The position numbers and the translations under genes were made by a program. The notes under the pieces are model-generated. The model was not told the origin of the DNA. It did no database searches and saw only the letters and a list, made by a program, of their open reading frames with translations. A DNA stretch of 64,000 nucleotides from Tupaia tana (taxonomy: Eukaryota; Chordata; Mammalia; Scandentia; Tupaiidae): contig JAKSZU010000012.1 in NCBI GenBank assembly GCA_026018925.1, positions 26,401,814 through 26,465,813 on the forward strand, given 5' to 3'. The stretch's first letter is position 1, and the number at the start of each line of letters is the position of its first letter. This document shows, piece after piece, positions 34,000 through 46,518 of the stretch.

Positions 34000-34640
34000 A
34001 GGCTGTGACTTGTTCAGGAATATCGCAACACCAGTTCTAGAGTGGTGGTGTCACTAGAAGAGGTCTGGAACTCCTCCTCAGGGCAAGGGTGCTTGACTTT
34101 GCCCAGGAAAGAATTCAAGAGTAAGTTGGAAAGGGGAAAGCAGAAGAGTTTGTTGCAAGACAGTTCTATACTCCATAGTCAGTGTATAGGCTGATTTAGA
34201 GTACAGTCACAGCCCCCTCTAACTGGGTCAGGCGTGTTCTGGGGCACTAGGAAGAGGATAGTGAGGTCAAGGCATATAGAAGAGGATGTTTTTCCACACG
34301 GGCATGGTAGTTGTTGGTAGATGCATGTGTCTTCATGCATCACGTATATCATTAGCATTGTTAAAAAACAAATTTAAACAAACCAAGCGGGAAAATGATA
34401 TGAACAGGGAAAGTGTCATTCAAAAATATGTTAGTGAAATAGAGAGATCATTGGTTACAGGTGGATGGTAGGCCACATGAACAGCCTAACAGGTGGGCTT
34501 TCTGTGATTGACTGAAGTATGACTAGCGTGATTGGCTGTATCTTAGTAACCAGCTCAGAAAAATGGACTAACATGCACAGTTTCCATTTATCCATAAGAA
34601 TCCAAGTGTGGGAGTACAGCAGCTGTTTTAGGCCAGAATA
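34000..34640 (+). mobile_element. Possible degenerate LTR segment
   Basis: AACTCCTCCTCAGGGCAAGG, AGGAAAGAATTCAAGAG and the following AGAAGAGTTTGTTGCAAG look like an old LTR in reverse (a poly-A region near TTTATTGC-like sequence). No viral gene is seen. The ends were not found. Confidence 0.35.
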
Positions 34641-35147
34641 GTTTAGTTTAACAGCATCCTAACTTTCCAGCCAGAGGTGTGATTTTTAGCATAGAAACAA
34701 GGTATAGCTCCTCTCCAGGTTAACTTTGGTCCGCTGTCTTGGCTGCAACTGGTTTTGACTGGTCCTTAAACTGCAACTGCTCATGGCTGAGTCATATAGC
34801 TTGTGGTCAGAGGACATGTTGTTGAAAATATGGTGAGATTCTTGACCCTGTTTTCTCTGGTAAAGTTATCCTTATCTTTCCATTATGTTGGCCTTGCGAC
34901 CCTACTTCTCTTTGCTAATTCTTTTCTTTAGTTTCCCTATCTCAGTGGGAAATGAAAGAAACTTATGTCCCAAGCACAGAAGAAATATGTCAGGATCTTG
35001 AACTGTAAGTACCAAGGGAATTGGCATTACTAGGCTAACAGATGTTGTTATGGAGGCCTTAGCCTCAGGGTTGGCTTCCACCCTCCCCAACAATTTAAAA
35101 TAAAGAAAAACATGCCCACATCTCACATATTAAGAATAATTAATTAG

Positions 35148-35404
35148 GGACCAGCAGATGGAGTAATGGTTACTTTGCTGAACTCCCATGTAGCTAACTA
35201 GAGTTTGAGTCCCGTCCCCGGTGTCTTAAAAATCATGCCAGGCGTGTGTGTGCACGTGCCCAAAATTCCAAGAGGAGAATGGAGGAGAAGGGATTGCTCT
35301 GTGACCATCCTCCCTGGGGAGTGATTTCTCGTTTTCTGTTTCTCTTGTCTCTCTAGTGAGCACATGGCCCTGTAGCAAAAATTTCTAAATATAAATAAAT
35401 AAAT
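35148..35404 (+). repeat. SINE type A, diverged
   Basis: GGGACCAGCAGATGGAGTAA to CCCTGTAGCAAAAATTTC and an AAAT tail. Confidence 0.88.
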
Positions 35405-35741
35405 TAGTATCGTTGAATGGAAGCATAACATGTGCTCAACGAACACTAAGTTAAGCATTCATTAATTTTGGTTTCACAGTTTCCCCTGCTATTTATAATA
35501 AAAAAATCACTACTTCCAGGCTTTGAGTGTATTTGTAAGCAATTAGAAAGCACTAGAGTCTTACTATTGTGTGCTTAATCAAGGCAGAGAAGAGCCTGGA
35601 AAGAACTTGATTATGCTGTGGCAACTGCCGTTAATTACAATATGCAGGGTCCCAGGTTCCAAAGGCAAACCTGACAGGTTGGGCTGCCCTCATGATGAGA
35701 TACCTGCTTAACTTCTAATTTTAACAATGAGTATGATTTTT

Positions 35742-35921
35742 TTTTAAATAATTATTTTATTTTTTTATAATTTTTTTTTTATTTATTCATTCATTTATTT
35801 TCATTTGACCAGAGAGAGAGAGAGAGAAAGTGAGTTAGTAAGCCACCAGGTCCAGGACTTGAACCATGGTCGGCCATGTGGGAGTGTCCAGCGCTTTAAC
35901 CACCACACCACCTGCTGGTCC
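35742..35921 (-). repeat. SINE type C
   Basis: Long AT-rich tail, TTTGACCAGAGAGAGAGA, CACACCACCTGCTGGTCCC; AGTATGATTTTTT on both sides. Confidence 0.9.
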
Positions 35922-35936
35922 CAGTATGATTTTTTA

Positions 35937-36180
35937 AAAAGAGATATTTCTGCTATAGGGTGCGTGTGCTTGCCAGAGAGACAGAGAGACATAAAGTGAG
36001 AAATCACCCCCCCGGGGGGATGGCCACACCAAAATCCCATCTCCTCCATTCTTCTCTGGGGATCTTGGGCACACACGTACATGTACCCAGTGTGAATTTC
36101 AAATCACCGGGTCCAGGACTCCAACCGTGGTCGACTATGTGGGAGTCCAGGGATGTAAGCATTACACCATTTGTTGGTCT
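35937..36180 (-). repeat. SINE type A
   Basis: AAAGAGATATTTCTGCTATA, CCCCCCCGGGGGG hairpin, to ACACCATTTGTTGGTC. Confidence 0.88.
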
Positions 36181-36725
36181 AATAATGAATATAATATTTA
36201 AATATAAAATATATTTGAGAGGAAAAGGCTAATTCCTGTACAGGTATTTACATTTTGAAGAAAATTGTTTCCAAAACAGGTTATGGTAGTCTAGGTTTAT
36301 TTGATAAAAGTTTCTGCATGTACACATTAGTATTTAAGTAGATGAGTAGATGTGTCCACACATACATGCAACTATGTGTTAGTATCTCTGTACTTGGGTA
36401 TACATATATGTGTTCTTTGGTTTGTGAGGTGGTAAGACATATAGTTATCATCTCATAGGACTAGAATTTTTTAGACATGATACTTGTCAGGGGCTCCCAT
36501 TGTAAGAAACATGTTGAACTGGAAAATAAATGTCAAAATTATATACAAGCGATTAAAAGTACATTAGGGGACTTATGTAAGTAGATGCTGGGAATAGTCC
36601 TATTTGAATAATAAGTTATGGTACGTTTCCAGATTTCTTTTAAACAGTTAGTATTTCTTGAGCTGGAGGGTCACAATGCATTTGAATAATTGAAGAGACT
36701 AGGATGGATATTACTATAGATTTCT

Positions 36726-36975
36726 TTTATGTATTTCTTTATTTTTTTGTAGTGACATTTTTGCTATAGGTCATATATGCTTGCTGGAGAGACAGAGACA
36801 GAAAGTGAGAAATCACCCCTTGGGGGGATGGCACATCTCTTCTCCTCCATTCTTCTCAGGGCTTTGGGCATGCATACACATGTGCCCAACATGAGTTTTA
36901 AGCTGCCTGTATAAGACTCGGACTGTAGTAAACTACATGGGAGTCCAGCCTAACCATTACACCATCTGCTGATCC
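36726..36975 (-). repeat. SINE type A, diverged
   Basis: Flanked by a perfect 21-bp direct repeat (36705-36725 and 36976-36996), the longest target duplication I found. Confidence 0.92.
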
Positions 36976-37149
36976 TGGATATTACTATAGATTTCTAAGA
37001 AAAAAGTCAGAGATAGGTTTGATAGGTGACATATTTAAATGGAATGGGGAATGGATGAAAATAAAATGGGAATAATTGGAAGATGTAAAGATGAGGATAG
37101 GATGAATACTGGACAATTGATAAGTACAGAAAAGTGTCTAGTGAGGCAT

Positions 37150-38145
37150 TTATTTAGAACTTTTGGCCAGATTTGAAAACATATGCCTAACCCCTTCCAA
37201 AATTTGCTTGGTCCTCACTCCATAAATAATGGGATTGAGCATAGGTGGGATGACCACGTAAAGGTTGGCCAGGAGGATGTGGACATAGCGTGGGATATAT
37301 TTCCTACCAAACCTGTAAGCAAAGACAGAAAAGAGGGCAGGGATATAGAAGAGTAGGATTACACAGAGGTGAGATCCACAAGTGCTCAGGGCCTTGGACC
37401 GGGCATCTCGAGAGGAGAGGTGGAAGACAGCTCGGAGGATGTGGATGTAGGAGACAGCAATAAGGATGATGTCCAGACCTGTGGAGAGAAGAGAGGCTGC
37501 CAATCCATACCAGATGTTAATGGAGATGTCAGAACATGACAGACGGGCGATGCCCATGTGCTCACAAAATGTGTGTGCAATGATGTTGATCCGACAGTAA
37601 TGCAGGCGCTTGAGGAGAAAGATGGATGGAAACATGATGATGAAGCTGCGCGCCAGGATGGCCATGGCGATCTTCCCAATAACCTTGCTTGTGAGGATTG
37701 TGGCATATCGTAGGGGAGAACATATGGCCACATAGCGGTCAAAGGCCATGGCCAGTAAGACAGCAGAGTCTGCCATGCAGAGGAAGTGGATGAAGAACAT
37801 CTGAGTGAGGCAGCCATCAAAGGAAATGTAGCTGGAGCCTAACCAGAAGTTGGCCAGCACCTTGGGCATGGTGGAGGTGGAGAGTAAGATGTCAGCACTG
37901 GCCAGCATGAACAGGAATATGTACATGGGCTCCTGCAGACTTGGTTGGGAGAGGATGACAGAAATCAAAATGCCATTACCCACCAGGGCAGCTATGTACA
38001 TAGTGCAGAAGGGGATGGAGAACCAGATGTGTAGATGCTCCAGCCCAGGGATGCCAGTGAGCAGGCAGCCTGCCGTGCGTGTGTCAGAGCTGTTCACAGC
38101 AGGTAAAAGAGCCATGATTTTCTGTAGAGCCCTCCCCTGTGCCAT
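37150..38145 (-). CDS. OR52B6: Olfactory receptor OR52B6 (class I), intact
   Basis: A seven-helix odorant receptor of 331 residues in one coding exon, starting ATG (MAQGRALQKIM). Class I signatures are GN at 56-57 (TM1), PMY at 73-75, MAFDRYVAIC at 133-142 (end of TM3), SY at 232-233 (TM5), KALSTCGSH at 251-259 (TM6) and PMLNPIIYG at 301-309 (TM7). N18-S-S is a glycosylation site. C112 and the loop cysteines C184, C194 and C204 are present. The N-terminus and the body match human OR52B6 closely, apart from a few residues missing near residue 16. It should sit in the ciliary membrane of olfactory neurons and couple to G-olf. It faces the same way as TRIM6, which agrees with the human order OR52B6-TRIM6. 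No disabling change was seen; ligand unknown. Confidence 0.93.
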   Translation of the reverse strand: MAQGRALQKIMALLPAVNSSDTRTAGCLLTGIPGLEHLHIWFSIPFCTMYIAALVGNGILISVILSQPSLQEPMYIFLFMLASADILLSTSTMPKVLANFWLGSSYISFDGCLTQMFFIHFLCMADSAVLLAMAFDRYVAICSPLRYATILTSKVIGKIAMAILARSFIIMFPSIFLLKRLHYCRINIIAHTFCEHMGIARLSCSDISINIWYGLAASLLSTGLDIILIAVSYIHILRAVFHLSSRDARSKALSTCGSHLCVILLFYIPALFSVFAYRFGRKYIPRYVHILLANLYVVIPPMLNPIIYGVRTKQILEGVRHMFSNLAKSSK

Positions 38146-38476
38146 AAGAGAGAAATAGCTTCAGACTTTGTGCACATAAAATCTTGCAAACAGTCACAAG
38201 GTCTACATTTATTCAGAGCCCTTGTAACAGTTAAGGGCTCCACATTCAGGCATCTTCTCTGCAGACAATCATGCACAGGCACAGCATAATGCCACAGTTA
38301 CATAAAGTTAATAAGCTTATTTATCTTTATTACTGTGTTTAAGAGCATTCAAATCTTTTTAACCCAACAAACAAAACATTAACAACAGCTATGGACTCTG
38401 CCCACAGACAGGCTCCTCATCCTTATTCAGAAGCTCTCAACAGAGCTGCAAAACTTTTAGAAAACTACGGGACATG

Positions 38477-38750
38477 GGACCAGTAGTTAGCGTAATGGCT
38501 ATGTCGCTGGACTCCCATGTAGTCGACCGCGGTTCGAGTCCCGGACCCGGCGGCTTAAACTCACGCCGGGCGCGTGTGCATGCGTGCCCAAGATCCCGAG
38601 AGGAGAAAGGAGGAGAAGGGATTGCGGGCGGCGTGGCCATCCCCCCTGGGGGGTGATTTCCTACTTTCTGTCTCTCTGTCTCTCTCTGTCTGTCTGGCGA
38701 GCGCACGCGCCCTATAGCAAAAACCTCTCCAAAAAAAGAAAAAAAAAAAA
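38477..38750 (+). repeat. SINE type A, young
   Basis: Nearly all CpGs are kept. Perfect 18-bp TSD AGAAAACTACGGGACATG (38459-38476 and 38751-38768). Confidence 0.97.
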
Positions 38751-39242
38751 AGAAAACTACGGGACATGAAACCAATGTTCGACTCCACACAGTGCCACAG
38801 ATTCTGAAAACCAAAAAGACAAAAAACAAAAGCTACCACCACCACCAACAACAAAATGGGGATCTCTAGAGCATCAAACAGTCTTTACAAATCTCTACGT
38901 GTGTGAAAGGTAATGAGCTCTTCACAGAGGACTGCTTTTCCACACCTGCTGCTGTTCAGCTGACTGTGGAAGACTAAAGTTGAGAGCCATGAGCATTTAA
39001 GAGACCCCGTATCTCTTTTCACCCAGGCACACATGCTCTGATAAAGATGGAGAAACTGAAGGTGGCTGCAACATTTAGAACAGGCAGTGAAAGAGGTTGT
39101 GAAAAACCTGGGTCAGAGATCTGCTCTGCCTCTGTCTTCTCTGAATAACAATTTTCACATTTTTAAAATGAGCATAGTTATTGGTCTGCTGGAATAGTAA
39201 ACAAAATTTTGTCTGTGGAAACCTTATTAAATTGTATGGTAT

Positions 39243-39509
39243 GGGACCAGCAGATGGCATAATGGTTATGGTGGTGGACTCCCATGTCATTGGCTATGGT
39301 TAGAGTCCCAGAACCAGCTGCTTAAAACTCACATTGGGTGCATGTACCTGTGTACCCAAGATCCCAAGAGGAGAATGAAGGAGAAGGGATGGTGGCATGG
39401 CTATCCCTCCATGGGGTGATTTCTCATTTTCTGTCTCTCTGTCTCTCTGTCCAGCTCAGCACCCTATAGGAAATATCTCTCTCTCTCTCTCTCAAAAAAA
39501 AGAAAAAAA
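39243..39509 (+). repeat. SINE type A, diverged
   Basis: GGGACCAGCAGATGGCATAA to CCCTATAGGAAATATCTC, with a (CT)n tail and A-run. Confidence 0.88.
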
Positions 39510-39574
39510 AATGAATGGTGCTTCCTCAGTAGCCCCCTCTGTAGCTGTGCAATGTGGTTCTTTGCCTGGAGAGG

Positions 39575-39740
39575 GAAGGAAGATGCAGAACAAGCTTCTG
39601 AAATGTGGTCTTCAGACTAGCTCATCGGCAGCCAAGCAACTTGTAAATTGTTGGGCCTTCCCACACACTTACTGAATTAGAAGATCTGGGTAGGGGCAAG
39701 CCCTCCAGGGATTCTGATTCATGTTAAAGTCTGTAAAACG
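39575..39740 (-). mobile_element. hAT non-autonomous element (MER20/MER5-type, tentative)
   Basis: AATGTGGTCTTCAGACTAG, ACTTACTGAATTAGAAGATC and GCCCTCCAGGGATTCTGATT show the order of a common hAT-derived repeat. Confidence 0.5.
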
Positions 39741-39757
39741 TGGATGTAAAAACTTTT

Positions 39758-40030
39758 GGGACCAGCAGTTAGCGTAATGGCTATGTCGCTGGACTCCCAC
39801 GTAGTCGACCGCGGTTCGAGTCCCGGACCCGGCGGCTTAAACTCACGCCGGGCGCGTGTGCATGCGTGCCCAAGATCCCAAGAGGAGAATGGAGGAGAAG
39901 GGATTGCGGTGTGGCCATCCCCCCTGGGGGGTGATTTCCTGCTTTCTATCTCTCTGTCTCTCTCTGTCTGTCTGGCGAGCGCACGCGCCCTATAGCAAAA
40001 ACCTCTCCAAAAAAAAGAAAAAAAAAAAAA
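39758..40030 (+). repeat. SINE type A, young
   Basis: Almost identical to the copy 1.3 kb to the left; TSD AAAAACTTTT. Confidence 0.96.
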
Positions 40031-40032
40031 AA

Positions 40033-42033
40033 CTTTTTAAACTTTTTTCCCTACCTACTCTATTAATAAATGTCTATCACTCTGTCAAACCATTAAGTTT
40101 TCAGGGTCCATGCATTTCTGCTGAATTCAGCATATGTTCAGACTTTAACTAAATCTAACGAGTGTTGTCCCCAGTTCTTATAGTCAGGATGTAAAGAAAA
40201 GGACACAACCATACAGGTAGCTGTCATTATGTATTAGGCCACTTGACAACGTCTCAGTCTTATTAAGTTATTCTCACAACAAATATACAACTTTTATTAA
40301 TGCCAAATGCTGATTCTCTTTCTCTCAACTAAAATTTTCTCCTACTATAGGAGCCAGCTTCTTATATTACTGTCCCTCTACTGTACTTCAATCTTATTTC
40401 TATATCCACCCTCCTCTGCATTTCCTCCAGCCTCAGAAAATGTCCTTCTGCTTTTTAATGTTTCCTTTGTCATAGCGCTAATATATTTGACTTTATCTGG
40501 GCATAAGAAAGCTCTTTTATGTTATTTAGGAAACAAACATATACACACATATAATTACATGCATGTATACTTATATATACATAAGTATATGTGTATATGT
40601 TTATGTGTGTGTCCATGCAATGCATATACATCTTTAAGAATAATTTCTGCACCTATATTCTAAATGTTCCTTTTTTTTTTTCTATCACTTCAGGGACTTT
40701 GTGCCATCAACTATTCTCTTTATTCTACATTTTCGGTTTCTCCTAGTTTCCTACATTTTTATCACTATTACTGTATTTAAGAACACTCTATTTTTACCTT
40801 GACAAAAAATTAACAACAGTTACAATAAAAACATCTTATTCTACTAGTTACTGTTTTTGTCTGTCCTTTTTTCTTTAAAAATCACTCCTTCCATGACACA
40901 CCTCTTTTAGCTTTGATTTTGCACTCCTCTACTCATTCTTCTCTTGTTCCCAGACATCAGAGGACTCACTGAAGTGACCTTTGCAGATGGTTTACTGTTG
41001 GTGTTTCCTATCCATCTGCCTCCATCCTCTCCTCACTTTTCATTCTCCCTGGACAGACGTACCCACTCTTGTGCTTCATTTAACCCACATGTGGTAATAC
41101 CACCCAAATGTAGGTTTACCATCCATACTGTTTTCTAGGCTGCATTTCCACTTATCAAAAGACTTCACAATGGATCTTCTAGCCTGTAGTTCTTCTGGTC
41201 TTGAGATTATTCTCCATGTAAAAGTTATGTTTCCAGAAGATAACTTTGAGCACACACTTTCTTGATTATAGATAACACTTGCCCATTACCTAAAATAGTC
41301 ACAACACAAACACATAGGTACATACACACTTTCTGATTTCTCTACTCAGACGGCAAAGCATGTATGTTCCTAAATCTGGCCTTATTCTGTGATCTTTTAT
41401 ACATTCTGTTTTCTTTGCCTCCATCCTCCTTTTTAACATAGCCAGTATAAGACTTTTTTTCTTCCTTGCAGATTTTCCTCATCCCCCAATGTGGCTCAAT
41501 TAGGTATTTCCTCTATACTCCTGTCTTTCCCGGCAGTTTTTTCTCTCTTTACACTTACTACACTGAAATATTTTCAGTCCCATATATTGTGAGCTCCCTG
41601 AGACCAGACTCTGTCTTAATCACTTGTGTCTGAAATAGAATTTTCTTAGTGAATGTTCAAAAGATGATGGAATGCAAGTTCCTAGTCACTCAGCCATGTA
41701 AGTTGACATTGGCGAGAACACTTGCCAATACCACAAAACTCCAGGTTTATAATGATAGACCTTTTGTTCCTGTTTTTTTCTCTTGTCTGCAGTAAGTACC
41801 ATTTGCTGTGCTCACTCTTCCTGGAGCATCATTCATCATGCTTATCTTCCACTGCATGCTCCCACCTTTGCTAGAGACATCAACACCTGTAAAAACCAGC
41901 TTTTCTCCTAATAACACACCTCCGAGGCAGCCTATGTTCATGGTATCTTCCTGTCCATCCTGGTGATTTTTCTTTTCATCCCAGTTTAGGCACCTACTGA
42001 AGTTTGCACACCTCAAAACTAGTAAGCAATCTA
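40033..42033. other. 2-kb stretch without recognised gene or repeat
   Basis: Pyrimidine-leaning AT-rich sequence; a TA/CA-rich patch lies at 40540-40625. Possibly a very old repeat, unproven. Confidence 0.5.
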
Positions 42034-42047
42034 CTAACACCACTTTT

Positions 42048-42315
42048 TTTTTTTTTTTTTTTTGAGAGGTTTTCGCTATAGGGCTCGTGCGCTTGCCAGA
42101 CAGACAGAGAGAGACATAGAGACAGAAAGCGAGAAATCACCCCCCCAGGGGGGATGGCCACACCACAATCCCTTCTCCTCTATTCTGCTCTTGGGATCTT
42201 GGGCACACACGCACACGTGCCCGGCCTGAGTTTTAAGCCACTGGGTCCAGGACATGAACCGTGGTTGACTACGTGGGAGTCCAGCTACTTAGCCATTACG
42301 CTAACTGCTGGTTCC
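42048..42315 (-). repeat. SINE type A, young
   Basis: T-run of about 20 to GCTAACTGCTGGTTC; TSD CTAACACCACTTTT (42034-42047 and 42316-42329). Confidence 0.96.
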
Positions 42316-42329
42316 CTAACACCACTTTT

Positions 42330-44440
42330 CATGTCTGTCTGGCAGTTCCTTTTCTTTCAGCCTTTCACTCCTTATATTTAGACCCTCTTGTTCCTCCCTC
42401 TGTTATCTTTGGAACGTCTTTTCCCATCTAGTGCATCTCCTCCAAATAGACAGCCTTTGGACACCAAGGAAATTTACATTTTTTTAGAGTAAAATCAGGG
42501 CAGAGGTAGACTATGCAAAGCTAGATGCTTTAAATAGAAGATTGGAGCTAGATCTTATTCATGTTCATTTGATTTCAGACTTCAAAGTTGCCAGCCTGAG
42601 TTCATTGGTCAGGAACTTAAATGATACTGACCACGTTTCACCACCTTTTATTTCCTCAGTAGTTGGGAATTTTTCATTCTTGTTCATATTCTTATTTTTC
42701 ATTTTTAGGCAGTAGAGTTTTATTTGATAAATTTACATAACTGAACCACTAAACATCTAAGCAGTTTCCATTGCTTATCACTTACCTCCTTAAACTCATT
42801 ATTTATTGGTGTCCTAACCACTAAAATAATAGTTTCAATTCATCTCTTCTTTCCTCTCCTCCAAGCTCCAGTGCAGCAGGTGGGCTTATCTCTGCAACAA
42901 CAGAGAAGTCCAGACTCTCAAGCATAAACTCTTTTATCTTCTTTTGTCTCTACTTTGGACATCCTCCCCATCCTTTAATTCTTGTCTTTCTACTGAAGAG
43001 AGTATCCTTTCTACTATTGCAGGAAATTTCTGTAATCTATTTTTGAATCCTTTACGTGATCTCTCTGTCCAGGAACTTGACCCATTTATCCCTGTGTACT
43101 GCAGTTTAATTTTCCTTCTGCTGTTCCTCAATGTGTAAGGATGAAACCATGTGGAGTTTATAATTTGTTCATTGAGCTTAGGAGTCATTGATCATTTATC
43201 CACCTATCTCTCCATCCTTGCCTGGGACATAACCCTCCAAATTTACCTTCTCCCATCCCACTCCCCAGGAAAATACAAGTCACTCCAGCTATCCTACCTC
43301 ATTCTTCTCTTCAGCCCTCTGCCCCTCTTTGAACTTCACTAGAGTTGTCCATGATCTGGTATCCTCTTCTCATCCTCTCCTGCATGATACCTTCTCTTCA
43401 TCCTAGAAATATCTGGCCCAGACTTACCTCTTCTATGTCACCTTCTTAGATTCACAGGTTCTCAATTCCACACTTCACACACACCTCAGGCTTCCTTAAT
43501 ATATTAAGTGGAATCTCAGGTCTTGCCTCATGCAGTGTTCATTCCTCTCCTCTGGGAAAAGGAACTCTCTTGGTTCTATGTATCCATCCCTTCCTTAGCT
43601 CCAAGATTCTCCTCTACTACACGAGCCGGTGTTCCCTGTCTAACACAGGATCTGAGACATATAAGTATTTGCTTGAGTTTAGCACTAGACAGAGGAGATC
43701 TGATAGACGCTCTGAATGTTTGAATAGCCCAGCAACTTAGAAGGCTTTAGTCTGAGAGCTTTTGTTAAATTTGTTTTATACTTCCTCTTCCAGCAAATTC
43801 TTTTTGATGCGTTCGAGTCTACTTATTTTTTCCTCTTTTTCTCTTTCTACCATTCTTCCAAAAACATTTGCCTCTTGGGTTGCTTGGGCTTTTGTAATTT
43901 ATCACTGTCCCAATGTCTCTTTTCAAAGCCATGATTATTTGTCACCTATGCTCTCTCTCCACTTCTTCATTACCCCTAAATACTTTTACATTTATATGTC
44001 ATCCTAAAGGAAAGGATGTATAGGATTACTGTACATCTTGATCTTTCAAGCATTGGACAAGAATTGACTGAATCATTCTCTAGGTCAGCATTCAAAGTCA
44101 ATAGGTGAAAGAACAATGTCTCCTTACCATGAGCAACTACCATTAATTACAATATAGTAGTGAATACAAAGTGTGTGAGTCCAGAGTCCAGAGGATTCTC
44201 CCTAGTATGATGAGGGAAGGATTCACAGAGTGTCAAATTATGGTTGGAACTAAAAAATGTGTGTGCTGTGTGTGTATATGTATGTGTTTACTGTGTCTGC
44301 AAATTGAAACAATGAATATGAAAGGACTTTACAAATAAAATAAATGATAATAATGATGTGTTGAAACATTTAGATTAAGGAGTAAAAAGAAAATTAGAAC
44401 ACTAGAACCAGAGTGGAAATATGAAAGATTATTATTATTA
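42330..44440. other. 2.1-kb stretch without recognised gene
   Basis: Marked C/T bias on the plus strand. ORFs under 85 codons with no family resemblance. Confidence 0.5.
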
Positions 44441-44449
44441 TTTTAAAAT

Positions 44450-44690
44450 TTGCTTTAGGCTGCATGTATTAGCCTGAGGGAGACAGAGAGGAAGAGAAAG
44501 AGAGAGAGAAAGCGAGAAATCACCTCCAAGGGGCATGAGCACACCACAATTCATTCTCCCCCACTCTCCTGTCAGAATTCTGGGCATGTAGACACATGCA
44601 ACTGGTGTTTTTCAAGCCTCTGTTCTGGAATTCAAGCACATAATCAGCCATGTGGGATCCAACCACCTTAACCACCATGTCAACAGGTTG
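44450..44690 (-). repeat. SINE type B
   Basis: AATTTGCTTTAGGCTGCATG to CACCTTAACCACCATGTC; AAAGA(T/C)TATTATT on both sides. Confidence 0.85.
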
Positions 44691-44768
44691 CCTCTAAAGA
44701 CTATTATTGAAGACGCAGGTGATAAAATTAATCTGTCTCAAGATATTCCAAAATTAAAATGACTTTCT

Positions 44769-45045
44769 GAGTCAGCAAGTGACGTGGAGATTAAGGAGCT
44801 AGATTACACATGGATGACTTTGCGGTTTAAGTCCTGGACCTGGCGGTTTGAAAAGCATGCCAGATATGTGTGCATGCATACCCAAAATCCCAGGAGGAGA
44901 CTGGAGGAAGAGGAAGAGGGATTGTGGTATGGCCATTTCCTCCCCTGGTGGGTGATGTCTTACTTTCCTTCTCTCTCTTTCTCCCTCTGGCAAATGCTCA
45001 TGCCCTATAGCAAAAAGCAAAACACCAAAAAAAAAAAAAAAAAAA
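44769..45045 (+). repeat. SINE type B
   Basis: AGTCAGCAAGTGACGTGGAG to CCCTATAGCAAAAAGC, followed by A-rich sequence to 45116. Confidence 0.85.
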
Positions 45046-45198
45046 AACCTAAAAACAAAACAAAACAATAACCACCCAAAGAAAACTAAAAACTTAAAAA
45101 AAAAAAAAAAAAGAAAAATGATGACTTTCTTTTCTGAGCTGGGCTGTACTTAAGGTCTTTTTTGTTTGTTTGTTTTAAATTAATATATAATTCACTTC

Positions 45199-45466
45199 AG
45201 GATCAGCATATGGCACAGTGGTTACGTTGCTGGACTCTGACATGGCAGACTGTGTTTCAAGTCCTGGACCCAGTAGTTTGAAACTCATGCTGGGCACATG
45301 TGCATGTGTGCCCAAGATCCCAAGAAGAGAATGGAGGAGAAGCAATTGTGGTGTGGTCATAATCCCTGGGTAGTGATTTCTCACTTTTCTTATTGTCTCA
45401 GTTTCTTGTTCTCTCTCTCCTTGGCAAATGCTTACACCCTAAGGCAGAAACCTCTCAAAAAAAAAG
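45199..45466 (+). repeat. SINE type A, diverged
   Basis: AGGATCAGCATATGGCACAG to GCAGAAACCTCTC and A-run; ATATAATTCACTT on both sides. Confidence 0.88.
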
Positions 45467-45469
45467 AAA

Positions 45470-46030
45470 AGATATAATTCACTTATCACAAAACTTACCT
45501 TTTAAAATGCTGTGACCTTTAGTACATTCATTAGGTTGAACAATTATCACTATTTTTTTAATGTCAAATCATTTCTTGCATTCCAAAGAGAATGGTTTTT
45601 GCTCATGATCAGTCACACCCCATATCCCTATGCCCTCAGTTACTAGAAACCACTCATCTGTTTTCTGTCTCTATAGTTTTACTTATTCTGAAAAAAATGA
45701 AATCATACAATTTGTGGTCATGAGATGGGCTTCCTTAACTTAGGAACCTGTTTTCAATGTTCACTCATGTTATAACATGTCAGTACTTCATTTTTGTGTA
45801 TGGCAAAATAATATTCTATTGCATGGATATAATACAATCTATTTATCCATTTCATTCATTGATTGAAAGACATTTGGGTTATTTTTATTTGGGGGGGCTT
45901 TACAAATAATGCTGCTGTAAACATTGGTCTACAAATTTCTGTGTGAAAATGTCACTTCTCTTGGGTATATATCTAGGAGTGGGGTTGTCGAGTTACAGTT
46001 TACACTCTTTTACTCTCTTAAATTTTAAGC
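45470..46030 (-). mobile_element. LINE-1 3' fragment (antisense)
   Basis: TTTAGTACATTCATTAGGTT, ATGGCAAAATAATATTC and AATAATGCTGCTGTAAACAT are the reverse of L1 3' sequence. No ORF. Confidence 0.75.
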
Positions 46031-46047
46031 ACAAATTAAAACTCCAA

Positions 46048-46252
46048 GATTAGTAAGTGGAATGGTGGTTGGGGCAACTGGATTCCACATGACTGACTCT
46101 ATGGTTCCAAATCAGACCTGGAGGCTTGAAAAACATGTGTGTGTGCATGTTCCAAATCCTGAAAATGATGGAGAGGCAATTGTGACATAAAGATTTCCTT
46201 GGGGAGTGCTCTTTCTCACTTTCTCACTCTCTCTCACACACTCCCTCTCTTT
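46048..46252 (+). repeat. SINE type B
   Basis: AGATTAGTAAGTGGAATGGT to CT-rich part; 3' end met by the next, opposite SINE. Confidence 0.7.
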
Positions 46253-46518
46253 TTTTTTTTTTTTTTTTTTGGAGAGGTTTTTGCTATAGGGCGTGTGCGC
46301 TCGTCAGACAGACAGAGAGAGACAGAGAGACAGAAAGTGAGAAATCACCCCCCAGGAGGAATTGCCACGCCGCAATCCCTTCTCCTATATTCTCTTGAGA
46401 TTTTGGGCGCGCACGCACATGTGCCCGGAATGAGTTTTAAGCCACCAGGTCCAGGACACGAATTGCGGTCGACTACATGGGAGTCCAGTGACATAGCCAT
46501 TACGCTAACTGCTGGTCC
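46253..46518 (-). repeat. SINE type A, young
   Basis: T-run of about 22, GGAGAGGTTTTTGCTATAGG to GCTAACTGCTGGTCCC; short CCCTCT on both sides. Confidence 0.94.

Noticed and set aside
38477-38560. tRNA gene suggested by A and B boxes
   Set aside because: The tRNA-like heads belong to SINEs, do not fold as a complete cloverleaf with matching acceptor ends, and continue into the repeat body.
39756-39995. ORF of about 80 codons starting like [20 protein letters not shown], recurring at 13272, 25921, 38474 and elsewhere
   Set aside because: It is the translated type A SINE; the same peptide recurs because the repeat does. Not a protein family.
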